Source of the DNA: Bacteroidaceae bacterium
Lineage (GTDB): Bacteria; Bacteroidota; Bacteroidia; Bacteroidales; Bacteroidaceae
NCBI GenBank assembly: GCA_017467885.1
Contig: JAFUKC010000030.1
Location: forward strand, 1 to 61,966
Direction: 5' to 3'
DNA: 61,966 nt
Shown here: positions 42,401 through 50,050 of the stretch, one piece after another
Numbering within the stretch: position 1 is the stretch's first letter
Layout of the letters: every line of letters starts with the position of its first letter
Notes under the pieces: generated by a model
Database searches by the model: none
What the model was told of the DNA's origin: nothing
The model's input: the letters and a program-made list of their open reading frames with translations, nothing else
Made by a program: the position numbers and the translations under genes

Positions 42401-45400
42401 TTTATCTGTCCGAGTGAGGGGCTTCCCACAATACTTATGCGGTTCTTGGGCGTATCTTCATCGTATTCGCTGTAAATGCTTGTGTTGCTCACTCCGTCTA
42501 CATTGCTGTTGCGTAGAGTGTTGCGTTGTACCTTTATTGCAGTAAGTTTGCTCAACGGTATATCAATCTTGTTCTCCTCGGGCCATACGGCAGTAGCTCC
42601 GCTGTTGCTATATGTGTCGTATATGCCCGGCGGTGTTATGGTGAGTGGAACCTCATATTCATAGTAGTTACTCTTGTAGTCCGAACCAAGGCGTACAAAC
42701 AGCGACACATCGTTGTTTGCAAGTGATGTGGCATCGAGCTCGGGAGCCTCGGCATGTACATACAACTGTATTCTTTCGTATTGTCGTATATCAAGATTGC
42801 TCTTTTTGTATACGGCACGCGATTCGTTACTGCCAAGATTGTTCACTTGCAATGCCAACGACTGCTCGTTATCTTGTCGCAATTGTGGCTGTTCGGGGTC
42901 GAGTATTCGTGTAATTCCCGGTGGAAGAACATAGTTGACGGGTTTGCGGTCGCCATGCTCCTCGATGTTTACGGCCGATATTGTGAAGTCTCCCGATATG
43001 CTTGGTGATGTGTTGTTGAGCGATGCTATGGCCTGTTGGTAGGGGCGCCAATCGCCACGAATAAGTTGCAATGTGGCAAATCGCAACGTTACGGGCTTTC
43101 TGAACGATGTCATGTATATACGCATGAATCGTACCGATGTGAAATCGCGTATTGTTCCCACAGCCTTTTCGTACTCGTCGATAGGTATGCGGAACTTATA
43201 CCAGTCGACGCTCTCTTGGTTGCCGTTACGCAATTTTGTGGTGACGGTACGTTTGTCGGTAATGTAGTTGGTACCTACCTGCATGTTTTCGGGACGTAGC
43301 GAAATGTGATAACGGAAGTAATTCTCATATTCATCCATCGTGAAGTCCTGGTTCACATCTTCTATATCGGGAGTGGTCTTTGCTGCACTGCTGAAACTTT
43401 CTCCGCCCGATGATGCAGGTGAGTTACCCTCGCTGTTATTGAAATATTTGTATCGTTCCAGGATGCTTTTTTCGGCAGCATCATAATCGTCGCCTCTGTA
43501 ATAGTGATATTTGTCACCCGAGGGGTTGGCCGAAATACTGTCATATACCTCTTGTTTTACACGCCCCTTTATGGCGGCAAGATACTCCGAATATGCGGGG
43601 AACTGTGCTTCGTCGATACTGTTGAGTCCGTTGAGGCCTACATCTTGCTGGTCGCGGCTGCCGGCGTTGTTGTCGAATGCATATACAAGGCTCGACATTG
43701 TAGGTACACGTCCCCAAACAGTCTCTTCGTAGGTGTATGTGTTGCCGTTGGCCGGCAGTCCGTTCTCGAAGAATTTCTTGCCGTCCTTCAAAATATCTTC
43801 CGACACCTCGCCAAGATTGAAATACAAATCTCCGCCACTTGACGCCTTGTCGTATATGAACGGGTCGAGCAGCCAGAATTCGATGTATTGTATATTTGCT
43901 GTTTCAAAATCGGTGGTCCCAAGCTGGCGTGTGATGCCGCCCCAACGTTTTTCGGGGCTGTTCAATTTGCCCTCGAATGTTAAATCGGGGTCGAGATTGT
44001 ATGGGCCTCGTTCGTCGGGATAGTAGGAGAGGTTCAGTATCGACAGTGTCGACGATTCACCATAGGTCGATTCTTTGTTAGGGAATAACTCACGTTCGTA
44101 AACCTCGCGTACATAGTGATTCGACAGTTGGTCGATGTCACTTTTAATATGTGCCGGTGTGAGTGAAGAACTGCGACGTGTGAACAACGGGTCTATGGTG
44201 TACCAGTTTATCAGTGCTCGGTCGTAGTTTGTACGTATATCGTTCGTAAGGTTGTAGTATGGCATTTCCGATGGCAGTGATGCAAGCATCCATGCCGATG
44301 GCGAAGTAAGGTCTATACCATTCTCGGTGCTTTCAAAATCGTCGATGTATGATGCCTGTCCTTGTACCTCGCTCGATGTGCCGGCATCCAATCGGGCAAA
44401 CTCGGCGGTAAGGTTTATGCTCGAAGGTGCTGTACAACTTATCAACGGCAGACGGTCGATCATGTTTGTAAGCCATTGGCTCTCTTTCTTCCACGACATA
44501 TTGAAACCCCAGAGAGTGTTGTTTAAGGGTTCGGAACCCATGTCCACCTTCGATGTGAGCGGTTTCTCCTGCAGTGTCATTATTGTACCGCCAAATTTGA
44601 AATCATCCGAAAAGTCGTATTGCCAATTCAGGCCGAGTACGGTTTTACGTTGCATGTTGAACAATGTGTTGCTTTCGAGCGATACGTTTACGTTTGTTCC
44701 TGCATCAATGATATTTTGGTTAAGTATGGTTACAACTCCGGCTGCATAGTCTACCTGGTAATCCACATTCTCAACAAGTGTTACTCCGCCGGCTGTTACC
44801 ACCACCGACCCACGCGGAATATTTGTAGAGCCGGTCTGTATCACATTTGCCGACGAACCGGTGTATTCTCCTATCAGGTAGAACTTGTCTTTCTCGGCAA
44901 TCTGCTTGGCTACAGTTTTGGTAGAATCGTACAGCTCTTGGAATATATATTTGTCGGCCAGAATATCGTTGCCTATTTTTTCTTTAAGATAGTTGCCGAA
45001 TGGCTCTACAGATGGGAATATGATTCGTCCGTCCGATGAATGTACTGTGTACCCTTCGATATAGTCGAATGTACCGTTGGGTGTCTCTTTTGTGTTGTTT
45101 GCATCCAGGCGGTCGAGGTTCATCAATCGTAAAAGCGGTGTGCCCTTCAATGATGCTTCGGGCAGATATGTGATGTTTGTACCCAAGCTGTCGCTTGCGT
45201 AGTATATATCCATTTTAAAATCGTTACGTTTGAGGTTGCGTGTGCCAAGTGAATAGATATTCTTCATCATAAGGTCCCAGCACCCGTTCTTGGGCGAGCA
45301 AGCGTTGGGCTTAAGCAACTTTACAAACAGTGTGTTGGTCGATTCTTTTTGGTCGTTTGAGAACTCACCCACTTGATAGCTTTGTCCGCCGTATGTATAT

Positions 45401-46809
45401 TCGAATGCAATGGCAAGTACTTCATCCGAGCGAAGTGCATTCTTCAGCGAGATGAAGCCGAGTTGGCTGTTAAGCGTGTATTCCGAAGACGATAGAAGCC
45501 TTGCATTGGATATCTTTTCATAATCCATGCCTCCATATATACCGTCGTTACCGTTCAGTATGTTGTTTACTTGGTCTACATCGCGTATTGCCGAGTATTC
45601 TCCTGTCATTGTCGTGTATAGGTCGTTGGCGTTGTTTGCCGGCAACGTGCTTCCGCCTGTTGCATGCCAACGGTCGTTGCTTATGTGGCGGCTTTCACCT
45701 ATGTCGGTGAATGCTATTATGTTACGCGGGTTTGTGTAGTCGGTGGTCTTATTGGTTACCCACACCTCTACGCGGTTTATTGTTACTCCCGACAGGATTG
45801 TGGGAAGTTGCGACATCGAACGGTCGTAGTTGTCGCGGAAGTAGTGTGCAAGGAAGAAGTGACGGTTTTCGTCGTAGTTGGCTATTTCAATCTCGAATGT
45901 TGTCAACTGTGTTCCACCTTTGGAACTTACAGTGGTGGTGTTCGAGGTCTTTTGCGATATAACTGTTTGCAACGATAATTTTCCGAATTGAAAATCGGCA
46001 CGTATACCAAACAGTGCCGATGCTCCCTTTATAAGCCCCGATTTTGTACCGAATGATACATTACCGGCTTCAATAAGTTTAATAACCTCGTCCTCTTTGC
46101 CTTCGTATTTAAGGTTTAGTTTTTGTGCGTCGTAGCTGAATGTTGCTTCGGTGTTGTAATTGAAGTTAAGATTCATCTTGTCGCCCACACTTCCCTTTAC
46201 ATTCAGGTTTATCTTTTCGTCGAAATCGAAACTGTTGGTGCTTCTGCTGCGTTCGGGCAACGAAGGATTGTCGATTGTCTGCATCGAGTAGCCTATCTTC
46301 ATTTCGGCATTTCCCTGTGTCTTTATGCGTACACCGCCGGGTCCGAATATCTTTTCGGCCGGTCCTAAATCGAACTGCATATCTGTGAAGTCGAATTTGT
46401 TGCCGTTTCTATCTTCTTCGTATGCAGCACGGTTCTTTTCGCGAAAATAGTTCCACGACGATTCTCTCATGCGCCACCTCGAGTATTGCTCGGGTGTGAG
46501 AGTTATAGGTGTGTTCAATTTAGAATTGCCCAGTCGTGTAGTGAACGAATATGTGCTGTCGGCCTCGTTGTAAATTGTATCGGTTACGATATTCGACGGT
46601 TGCCGCAAATCTATCGGTCGGCGTTTGATGTCGTCTATCGATTCGGGTGCGGTACGCGAAATAGGGTAACGTACCCCCAAACTATCGTAATAGGCCTTGC
46701 GTGCCTCCAAGGCTGCGCGTCTGCGTTCCGAGCGTGTCATATCTTGTGCAAACACACTATGTATGCCGGCACAAAGTATAAGCATGATAAGCAACGCTCG
46801 TTTTTTCAT
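39442..46809 (-). CDS. sprA: SprA/Sov, type IX secretion outer-membrane translocon
   Basis: 2455 residues, one of the largest bacterial beta-barrels, with a signal peptide ending VFAQ. It forms the T9SS channel through which proteins with C-terminal signals cross the outer membrane. Visible family features: the N-terminal GPGGVRIKTQGNAEMKIGY and NVKGSVGDKMNLNFNYNTEATF segments, repeated YYxDDFExT- and PWD-like stretches such as GQASYIDDFESTENGIDL, EFWLLDPF and QNLGPLS-type loops, and an aromatic-ended final strand (DFGVSMRFSLTR). It follows ruvA by three bases, the conserved Bacteroidota arrangement. Its presence explains the T9SS-like tails on secreted hydrolases in this window. Confidence 0.95.
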   Translation of the reverse strand: MKKRALLIMLILCAGIHSVFAQDMTRSERRRAALEARKAYYDSLGVRYPISRTAPESIDDIKRRPIDLRQPSNIVTDTIYNEADSTYSFTTRLGNSKLNTPITLTPEQYSRWRMRESSWNYFREKNRAAYEEDRNGNKFDFTDMQFDLGPAEKIFGPGGVRIKTQGNAEMKIGYSMQTIDNPSLPERSRSTNSFDFDEKINLNVKGSVGDKMNLNFNYNTEATFSYDAQKLNLKYEGKEDEVIKLIEAGNVSFGTKSGLIKGASALFGIRADFQFGKLSLQTVISQKTSNTTTVSSKGGTQLTTFEIEIANYDENRHFFLAHYFRDNYDRSMSQLPTILSGVTINRVEVWVTNKTTDYTNPRNIIAFTDIGESRHISNDRWHATGGSTLPANNANDLYTTMTGEYSAIRDVDQVNNILNGNDGIYGGMDYEKISNARLLSSSEYTLNSQLGFISLKNALRSDEVLAIAFEYTYGGQSYQVGEFSNDQKESTNTLFVKLLKPNACSPKNGCWDLMMKNIYSLGTRNLKRNDFKMDIYYASDSLGTNITYLPEASLKGTPLLRLMNLDRLDANNTKETPNGTFDYIEGYTVHSSDGRIIFPSVEPFGNYLKEKIGNDILADKYIFQELYDSTKTVAKQIAEKDKFYLIGEYTGSSANVIQTGSTNIPRGSVVVTAGGVTLVENVDYQVDYAAGVVTILNQNIIDAGTNVNVSLESNTLFNMQRKTVLGLNWQYDFSDDFKFGGTIMTLQEKPLTSKVDMGSEPLNNTLWGFNMSWKKESQWLTNMIDRLPLISCTAPSSINLTAEFARLDAGTSSEVQGQASYIDDFESTENGIDLTSPSAWMLASLPSEMPYYNLTNDIRTNYDRALINWYTIDPLFTRRSSSLTPAHIKSDIDQLSNHYVREVYERELFPNKESTYGESSTLSILNLSYYPDERGPYNLDPDLTFEGKLNSPEKRWGGITRQLGTTDFETANIQYIEFWLLDPFIYDKASSGGDLYFNLGEVSEDILKDGKKFFENGLPANGNTYTYEETVWGRVPTMSSLVYAFDNNAGSRDQQDVGLNGLNSIDEAQFPAYSEYLAAIKGRVKQEVYDSISANPSGDKYHYYRGDDYDAAEKSILERYKYFNNSEGNSPASSGGESFSSAAKTTPDIEDVNQDFTMDEYENYFRYHISLRPENMQVGTNYITDKRTVTTKLRNGNQESVDWYKFRIPIDEYEKAVGTIRDFTSVRFMRIYMTSFRKPVTLRFATLQLIRGDWRPYQQAIASLNNTSPSISGDFTISAVNIEEHGDRKPVNYVLPPGITRILDPEQPQLRQDNEQSLALQVNNLGSNESRAVYKKSNLDIRQYERIQLYVHAEAPELDATSLANNDVSLFVRLGSDYKSNYYEYEVPLTITPPGIYDTYSNSGATAVWPEENKIDIPLSKLTAIKVQRNTLRNSNVDGVSNTSIYSEYDEDTPKNRISIVGSPSLGQIKVMMIGIRNNTGTQKSALVWVNEMRLLGFENKSGWAAQGNLNVKLSDLGSLAAQGKIETAGFGGLEDKLAARSTDDYYRYSITGTFDFGRLFPEQAKVSLPTYYSFTREVTSPLYSPFDTDLLLDDVLDSYSGAARDSVRDIAEVRSTVRNFSLSNAKVNIASKKAMPYDPANFSFSYSYSRTDNSGSTINWENKINWKASMAYTYANPIKTIKPFSKIKSKSKWWNILKDFGINPLPQNISFNTDMIRNYYELQTRDLNSQGAGNEIPLSFSQQFYWNRAFSMKWDPTTNLRMDIRTGTNAEIEEPYMPVNKNRYPNEYAVWKDSVKMSIRNLGRPLSYQQNFTASYTVPINKLPIFEWITATANYTASYNWARGNKVSGANFGNNISNRRNIDINGNLNFEKLYNLIPYLEETNKRFASTKQKSKKTTATKQKKQKIKPYTTEVQLLEDSAITVKHGLKNKKFDIVARTAKGKKYKLKYKVIDENSIIIKNKDTIPLKITITPKEKGESSSFAKSMQLPARILMMLRTASIKYTNSYAMNLPGFMPSAGDVFGQSRNGGIFAPGLDFAFGLTDDSYLKKAYNRGWLISNDSISMQASTNAAEDVQLTMVLEPITDFKIDLNASWTRNHSRNIQFMYAGMPYTESGGFSMTTITIGSAFEGYDADNNYKSATYDRFIKNLETIRQRHERRYEGSKYPAASTLAGQTYDPANGGVDIYSAEVMIPAFLSAYSGGNASSSALDIFPSIMRMLPNWRVRYSGLSKLPFFQKYFKSVNIEHGYKSVYSVGSYNTYATYMEYTNGIGFVNNTTTGMPVPSGPYNISSVSLNESFSPLIGIDVTTHDNLKVGLKYIQSRVLNLSLTSIQMVETYSQEIAVNLGYKIVGVKLFGGNNKASKGKDKGSDVNLRADFSFKNMSALARSIDKGTTQATSGTKSFNYSFSADYAYSKMLTFSFYFDRQKTIPLISASSYPTTTTDFGVSMRFSLTR

Positions 46810-46812
46810 TTG

Positions 46813-47406
46813 TTATAATTGTTTGAGGGATAGTTTAATAACCTGTTCTATTGAGGCCGAAGGTTCGGCTTTCACTACGGCTTGCACCACTTTTGTGGCA
46901 GCAGACGATGGGAACCCCAGCATGACAAGCGCCGATACGGCCGAGTCTACAGTTTCGTTGCTTGCAATGGCAACGGTAACCGCATTTTCTGCTACTGTCC
47001 CCGATATGTTTTTTATTTTATCTTTAAGATCTACTATTATGCGTTGTGCTGTTTTCAGTCCTATTCCTTTTACACTTTTAAGAACGGTTTCGTTACCGGT
47101 CATGATAACCTCGCACAATTCGGTTACGGTGAATGCCGACAATATTGTGCGTGCGGTGTTGCCTCCTATACCCGATACAGATATAAGTTGCAGAAACAGT
47201 TCGCGCTCCTCTTTGTTGTGGAATGCAAACAGTTGATGGGTATCTTCGCGAATAACTTCGTATATGAATACTTTGGCCTCTTTCTTTCCTTGCAGTGTGC
47301 TGTATGTGTTCAGTGTTATGCTTGTTTCGTAGCCTACACCGGCGCACTCTATTATTGCTGTAGCGGGTGTGAGTTCGGCAATCTCTCCCCTTAAATATTC
47401 AATCAT
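46813..47406 (-). CDS. ruvA: Holliday junction DNA helicase subunit RuvA
   Basis: RuvA binds Holliday junctions and loads the RuvB motor for branch migration. The 197 residues contain the OB-fold domain (MIEYLRGEIAELTPATAIIECAGVGYE), two helix-hairpin-helix motifs (SVSGIGGNTARTILS, SVKGIGLKTAQRIIVDLK), an acid-pin region, and the C-terminal RuvB-binding helices (DSAVSALVMLGFPSSAATKVVQ). Length is normal. It precedes sprA by three bases; pairing with sprA is conserved without a known functional reason. Confidence 0.96.
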   Translation of the reverse strand: MIEYLRGEIAELTPATAIIECAGVGYETSITLNTYSTLQGKKEAKVFIYEVIREDTHQLFAFHNKEERELFLQLISVSGIGGNTARTILSAFTVTELCEVIMTGNETVLKSVKGIGLKTAQRIIVDLKDKIKNISGTVAENAVTVAIASNETVDSAVSALVMLGFPSSAATKVVQAVVKAEPSASIEQVIKLSLKQL

Positions 47407-47481
47407 ATCGTATTGCTGTAACTGTTACATTTTCGGTAAACCGACAATATACTAAACGTTGTTTTCGGCTCTTTATTGTAT

Positions 47482-49143
47482 TTATGCACCCTCGTTCTGT
47501 TTTTCGCCAATCTTAAGCACCTGATTGCAATATTGCATTATGGCGGGGCGGTGTGTGACGAAAATAAGTGTCTTGCCGGTGTTGTTCGAGGTAAGACGGC
47601 GCAACATCTCCTTTTCGGTCTCTTCGTCGAGTGCCGAGGTCACTTCGTCCAATATCATTATACTGCCCGGACGCAAAATAGAGCGTGCCACGGCTATGCG
47701 TTGTGCTTGTCCTTCGCTCAAGCCGCCACCCTGTTCCGATAATTCGGTGTCCATCCCTTGTGGCAGTTCAAAAACATAATCGGCACAGGCTATGTGCAGT
47801 GCTTTACGCATCATCTCTTCCGTTGCTTCGGGGTTACCCATAAGCAGATTATCGCGTATGGTGCCGCTTACAAGGCTGTTGCCCTGTGGAATATATACAA
47901 AATTGCATCGGGTTAGTGGCGAGGAAACTACACTTTCTCTGTCGTTGTATATTTCAATGTTACCACTTTTGGGGTGAACAAGTGCAACAAGCAGGCGTAT
48001 AAGTGTTGTCTTTCCGGCGCCTGTTTCTCCTATTATTGCAGTGCTGCTGTTCGGTGGAAAATCGAAACTGAAATTTTTGAGTATGGTGCGTCCCGCCTCT
48101 TCGTACGAGAACTCCACATTGTTGAAGCGGACTCCGGCAATGCCGTCAACCATTTCAGCCTCGCCCTGTTGCTCTTCGGGTATCTCCTCAAGTTCGTTCA
48201 AACGCTCGGCTGAGGTAAGTGCCGATACCATGCCCGGAACATATCTGCTTAAGTCCATTGTGGGTCGTTGTATAAGGCCTACCAACTGCAGGAATGCCGA
48301 CAGGGTGCCGAATGTGATAGTTCCGGCTGCCAGCCCCGATACGCCCCACAGAAAAGCTGTAAGATAGCCTGTCGCAAAGCCTAATTGTATGAAAGTGAAT
48401 GCTCCTATCGAAAATTTTGTACGGCTCCGTACCTGTTGGTGCAGGTTGTCTTGCAGTCGTGTGAGTTGTTCTTCGGTCGAGCGGTTCTGTTCGAGTGCCT
48501 TTATCAGTGCTTTATGTTGCAGGCTCTCTTGAAGCACCGATTGTATGCGGCTGTCGCTGTCGCGAACCTGTCTGTTGTAGTTGCGCATACGTTTCACATA
48601 TATACGACTCACAATCAGGCATACAGGTAATATGAAAAGTATTGTTACTGCAAGCATACGATTCATAAAGAACAGTAGCAGGAATGCACCTAAAAGCTGT
48701 GCCATTACCACAATTACAGCAGGGATGGTTTCTGTAATAAGCAGTGTTATACTGCTTACGTCACCTTCCAACCTGTTTATTAAATCGCCGGTGTGGTGCT
48801 TCTGCAGGTAGAGCCATTCGCTGCGCAACAGCCTTGAAAAGATACCCAGCCTCATGCGGTTGCTTGCCTTTACCCCTAAAATGCTGTTTATCCAACGGTT
48901 TACTCCCCTTGCCAATATCTCTATAAGCATCAACGATGCAATGGCGATGCCGGTTGTGACCGGTGAACCGCTTGCGTTGTCGGTTGCAATGTCTATGGCG
49001 TGTTTACATGCAAGCACCCACAGCAGTTGGCAAACCACATCGATAAGCCCCACGGCAGTATTGAGCATTGCTTGTTTGCGTGCACCTTTTGAGTTGTGCC
49101 ACAGCCATTTTATCAATATTTTTATTGTTTGTCTGTTTTTCAC
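47482..49143 (-). CDS. ABC exporter, fused permease and ATPase
   Basis: 553 residues from GTG 49143; an ATG at 49173 is upstream of the predicted transcript start (-7 TATCTTCG at 49170-49163), so the GTG 13 bases downstream is preferred. The N-terminal 300 residues carry six membrane helices of a type I exporter. The ATPase follows with Walker A GETGAGKTTLIRLL, Q-loop, signature LSEGQAQRIAVARS, Walker B IMILDEVTSALDE and H-loop FVTHRP. This is a half-transporter that dimerises. Substrate unknown (lipid, drug or peptide). Confidence 0.9.
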   Translation of the reverse strand: MKNRQTIKILIKWLWHNSKGARKQAMLNTAVGLIDVVCQLLWVLACKHAIDIATDNASGSPVTTGIAIASLMLIEILARGVNRWINSILGVKASNRMRLGIFSRLLRSEWLYLQKHHTGDLINRLEGDVSSITLLITETIPAVIVVMAQLLGAFLLLFFMNRMLAVTILFILPVCLIVSRIYVKRMRNYNRQVRDSDSRIQSVLQESLQHKALIKALEQNRSTEEQLTRLQDNLHQQVRSRTKFSIGAFTFIQLGFATGYLTAFLWGVSGLAAGTITFGTLSAFLQLVGLIQRPTMDLSRYVPGMVSALTSAERLNELEEIPEEQQGEAEMVDGIAGVRFNNVEFSYEEAGRTILKNFSFDFPPNSSTAIIGETGAGKTTLIRLLVALVHPKSGNIEIYNDRESVVSSPLTRCNFVYIPQGNSLVSGTIRDNLLMGNPEATEEMMRKALHIACADYVFELPQGMDTELSEQGGGLSEGQAQRIAVARSILRPGSIMILDEVTSALDEETEKEMLRRLTSNNTGKTLIFVTHRPAIMQYCNQVLKIGEKQNEGA

Positions 49144-49276
49144 GTCGTCGGTTATTATCTGGCGAAGATACAAAAACCATTAAAAATATACAATATTATG
49201 GCTGTTATCCCGCTTTTTTGTAAAAAGAGATTATATTTGCACTTCAAGAAGCGTTCTAAACGTATAAATATATTCT

Positions 49277-49939
49277 ATGGATAATGAATTCTTTTTAAGG
49301 CTTTTGTTGGCCGGAATCATGGGTGTTGCCATTGGTCTCGATCGTGAATATCGGGCAAAGGAAGCCGGGTACCGTACCCATTTTCTGGTATCTTTGGGCA
49401 GTGCGTTGTTCATGATTATCTCGCAACATGGTTTCGAGGCTGTAACGGGTCATCAGGGTATAGGGCTCGACCCAAGCCGGGTAGCCTCGCAGGTTGTTAC
49501 CGGAATAGGTTTCATAGGTGCCGGTACCATAATTCTACAGAAGCGGACAGTACGTGGCCTGACAACCGCCGCCGGTATTTGGGCTACATCGGCGATTGGC
49601 TTGGCTATAGGTGCCGGAATGTATTGGCTTGGGATAGTAGCAACTATTCTGACGCTTGCCGGTCTGGAATTGCTTGGCGTGGTGTTCAGCAAGGTGGGAA
49701 TGAGAAATTTTCTGATAGAGTATGTTTCCGAAAATCGTGATGTGCTCAATACCATACCCGAAAAACTGAAGTCGAGAGGCTGTGTTATTGTCTCCTATCG
49801 TATGAGCGAACAGTTGTGCGGGGGTAATGTACATTATAAAGTTTCGGTGGTGGTAAAGGCTAAAAAGAGTGTCAATGAGAATGATTTGCTTATGCAACTC
49901 GGTGCATTTAAGGATGTTGCCATAAGTTGTATCGAGTAG
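49277..49939 (+). CDS. MgtC/SapB-family membrane protein
   Basis: 220 residues. Four or five hydrophobic helices in the first 130 include the MgtC hallmark GVAIGLDREYRAKEAGYRTHFLVSLGSALF and QVVTGIGFIGAGTIILQKRTVRGLTTAAGIW. A cytoplasmic ACT-like C-terminal domain (VSYRMSEQLCGGNVHYKVSVVVKAKK) completes it. MgtC proteins affect magnesium homeostasis and acid or host-cell survival; the molecular action in commensals is not settled. -7 box TATATTTG (49232-49239) precedes it. Confidence 0.9.
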   Translation: MDNEFFLRLLLAGIMGVAIGLDREYRAKEAGYRTHFLVSLGSALFMIISQHGFEAVTGHQGIGLDPSRVASQVVTGIGFIGAGTIILQKRTVRGLTTAAGIWATSAIGLAIGAGMYWLGIVATILTLAGLELLGVVFSKVGMRNFLIEYVSENRDVLNTIPEKLKSRGCVIVSYRMSEQLCGGNVHYKVSVVVKAKKSVNENDLLMQLGAFKDVAISCIE

Positions 49940-50050
49940 TCTGTTTCCGGAATAATTTAGAGCTGTTTGGATATAAAAAGCAGTGCGATGACAACTTCAA
50001 CTAAAAAAATATTCATTAGAAATTCAAAATCCTTAATTTATTAAATACTT

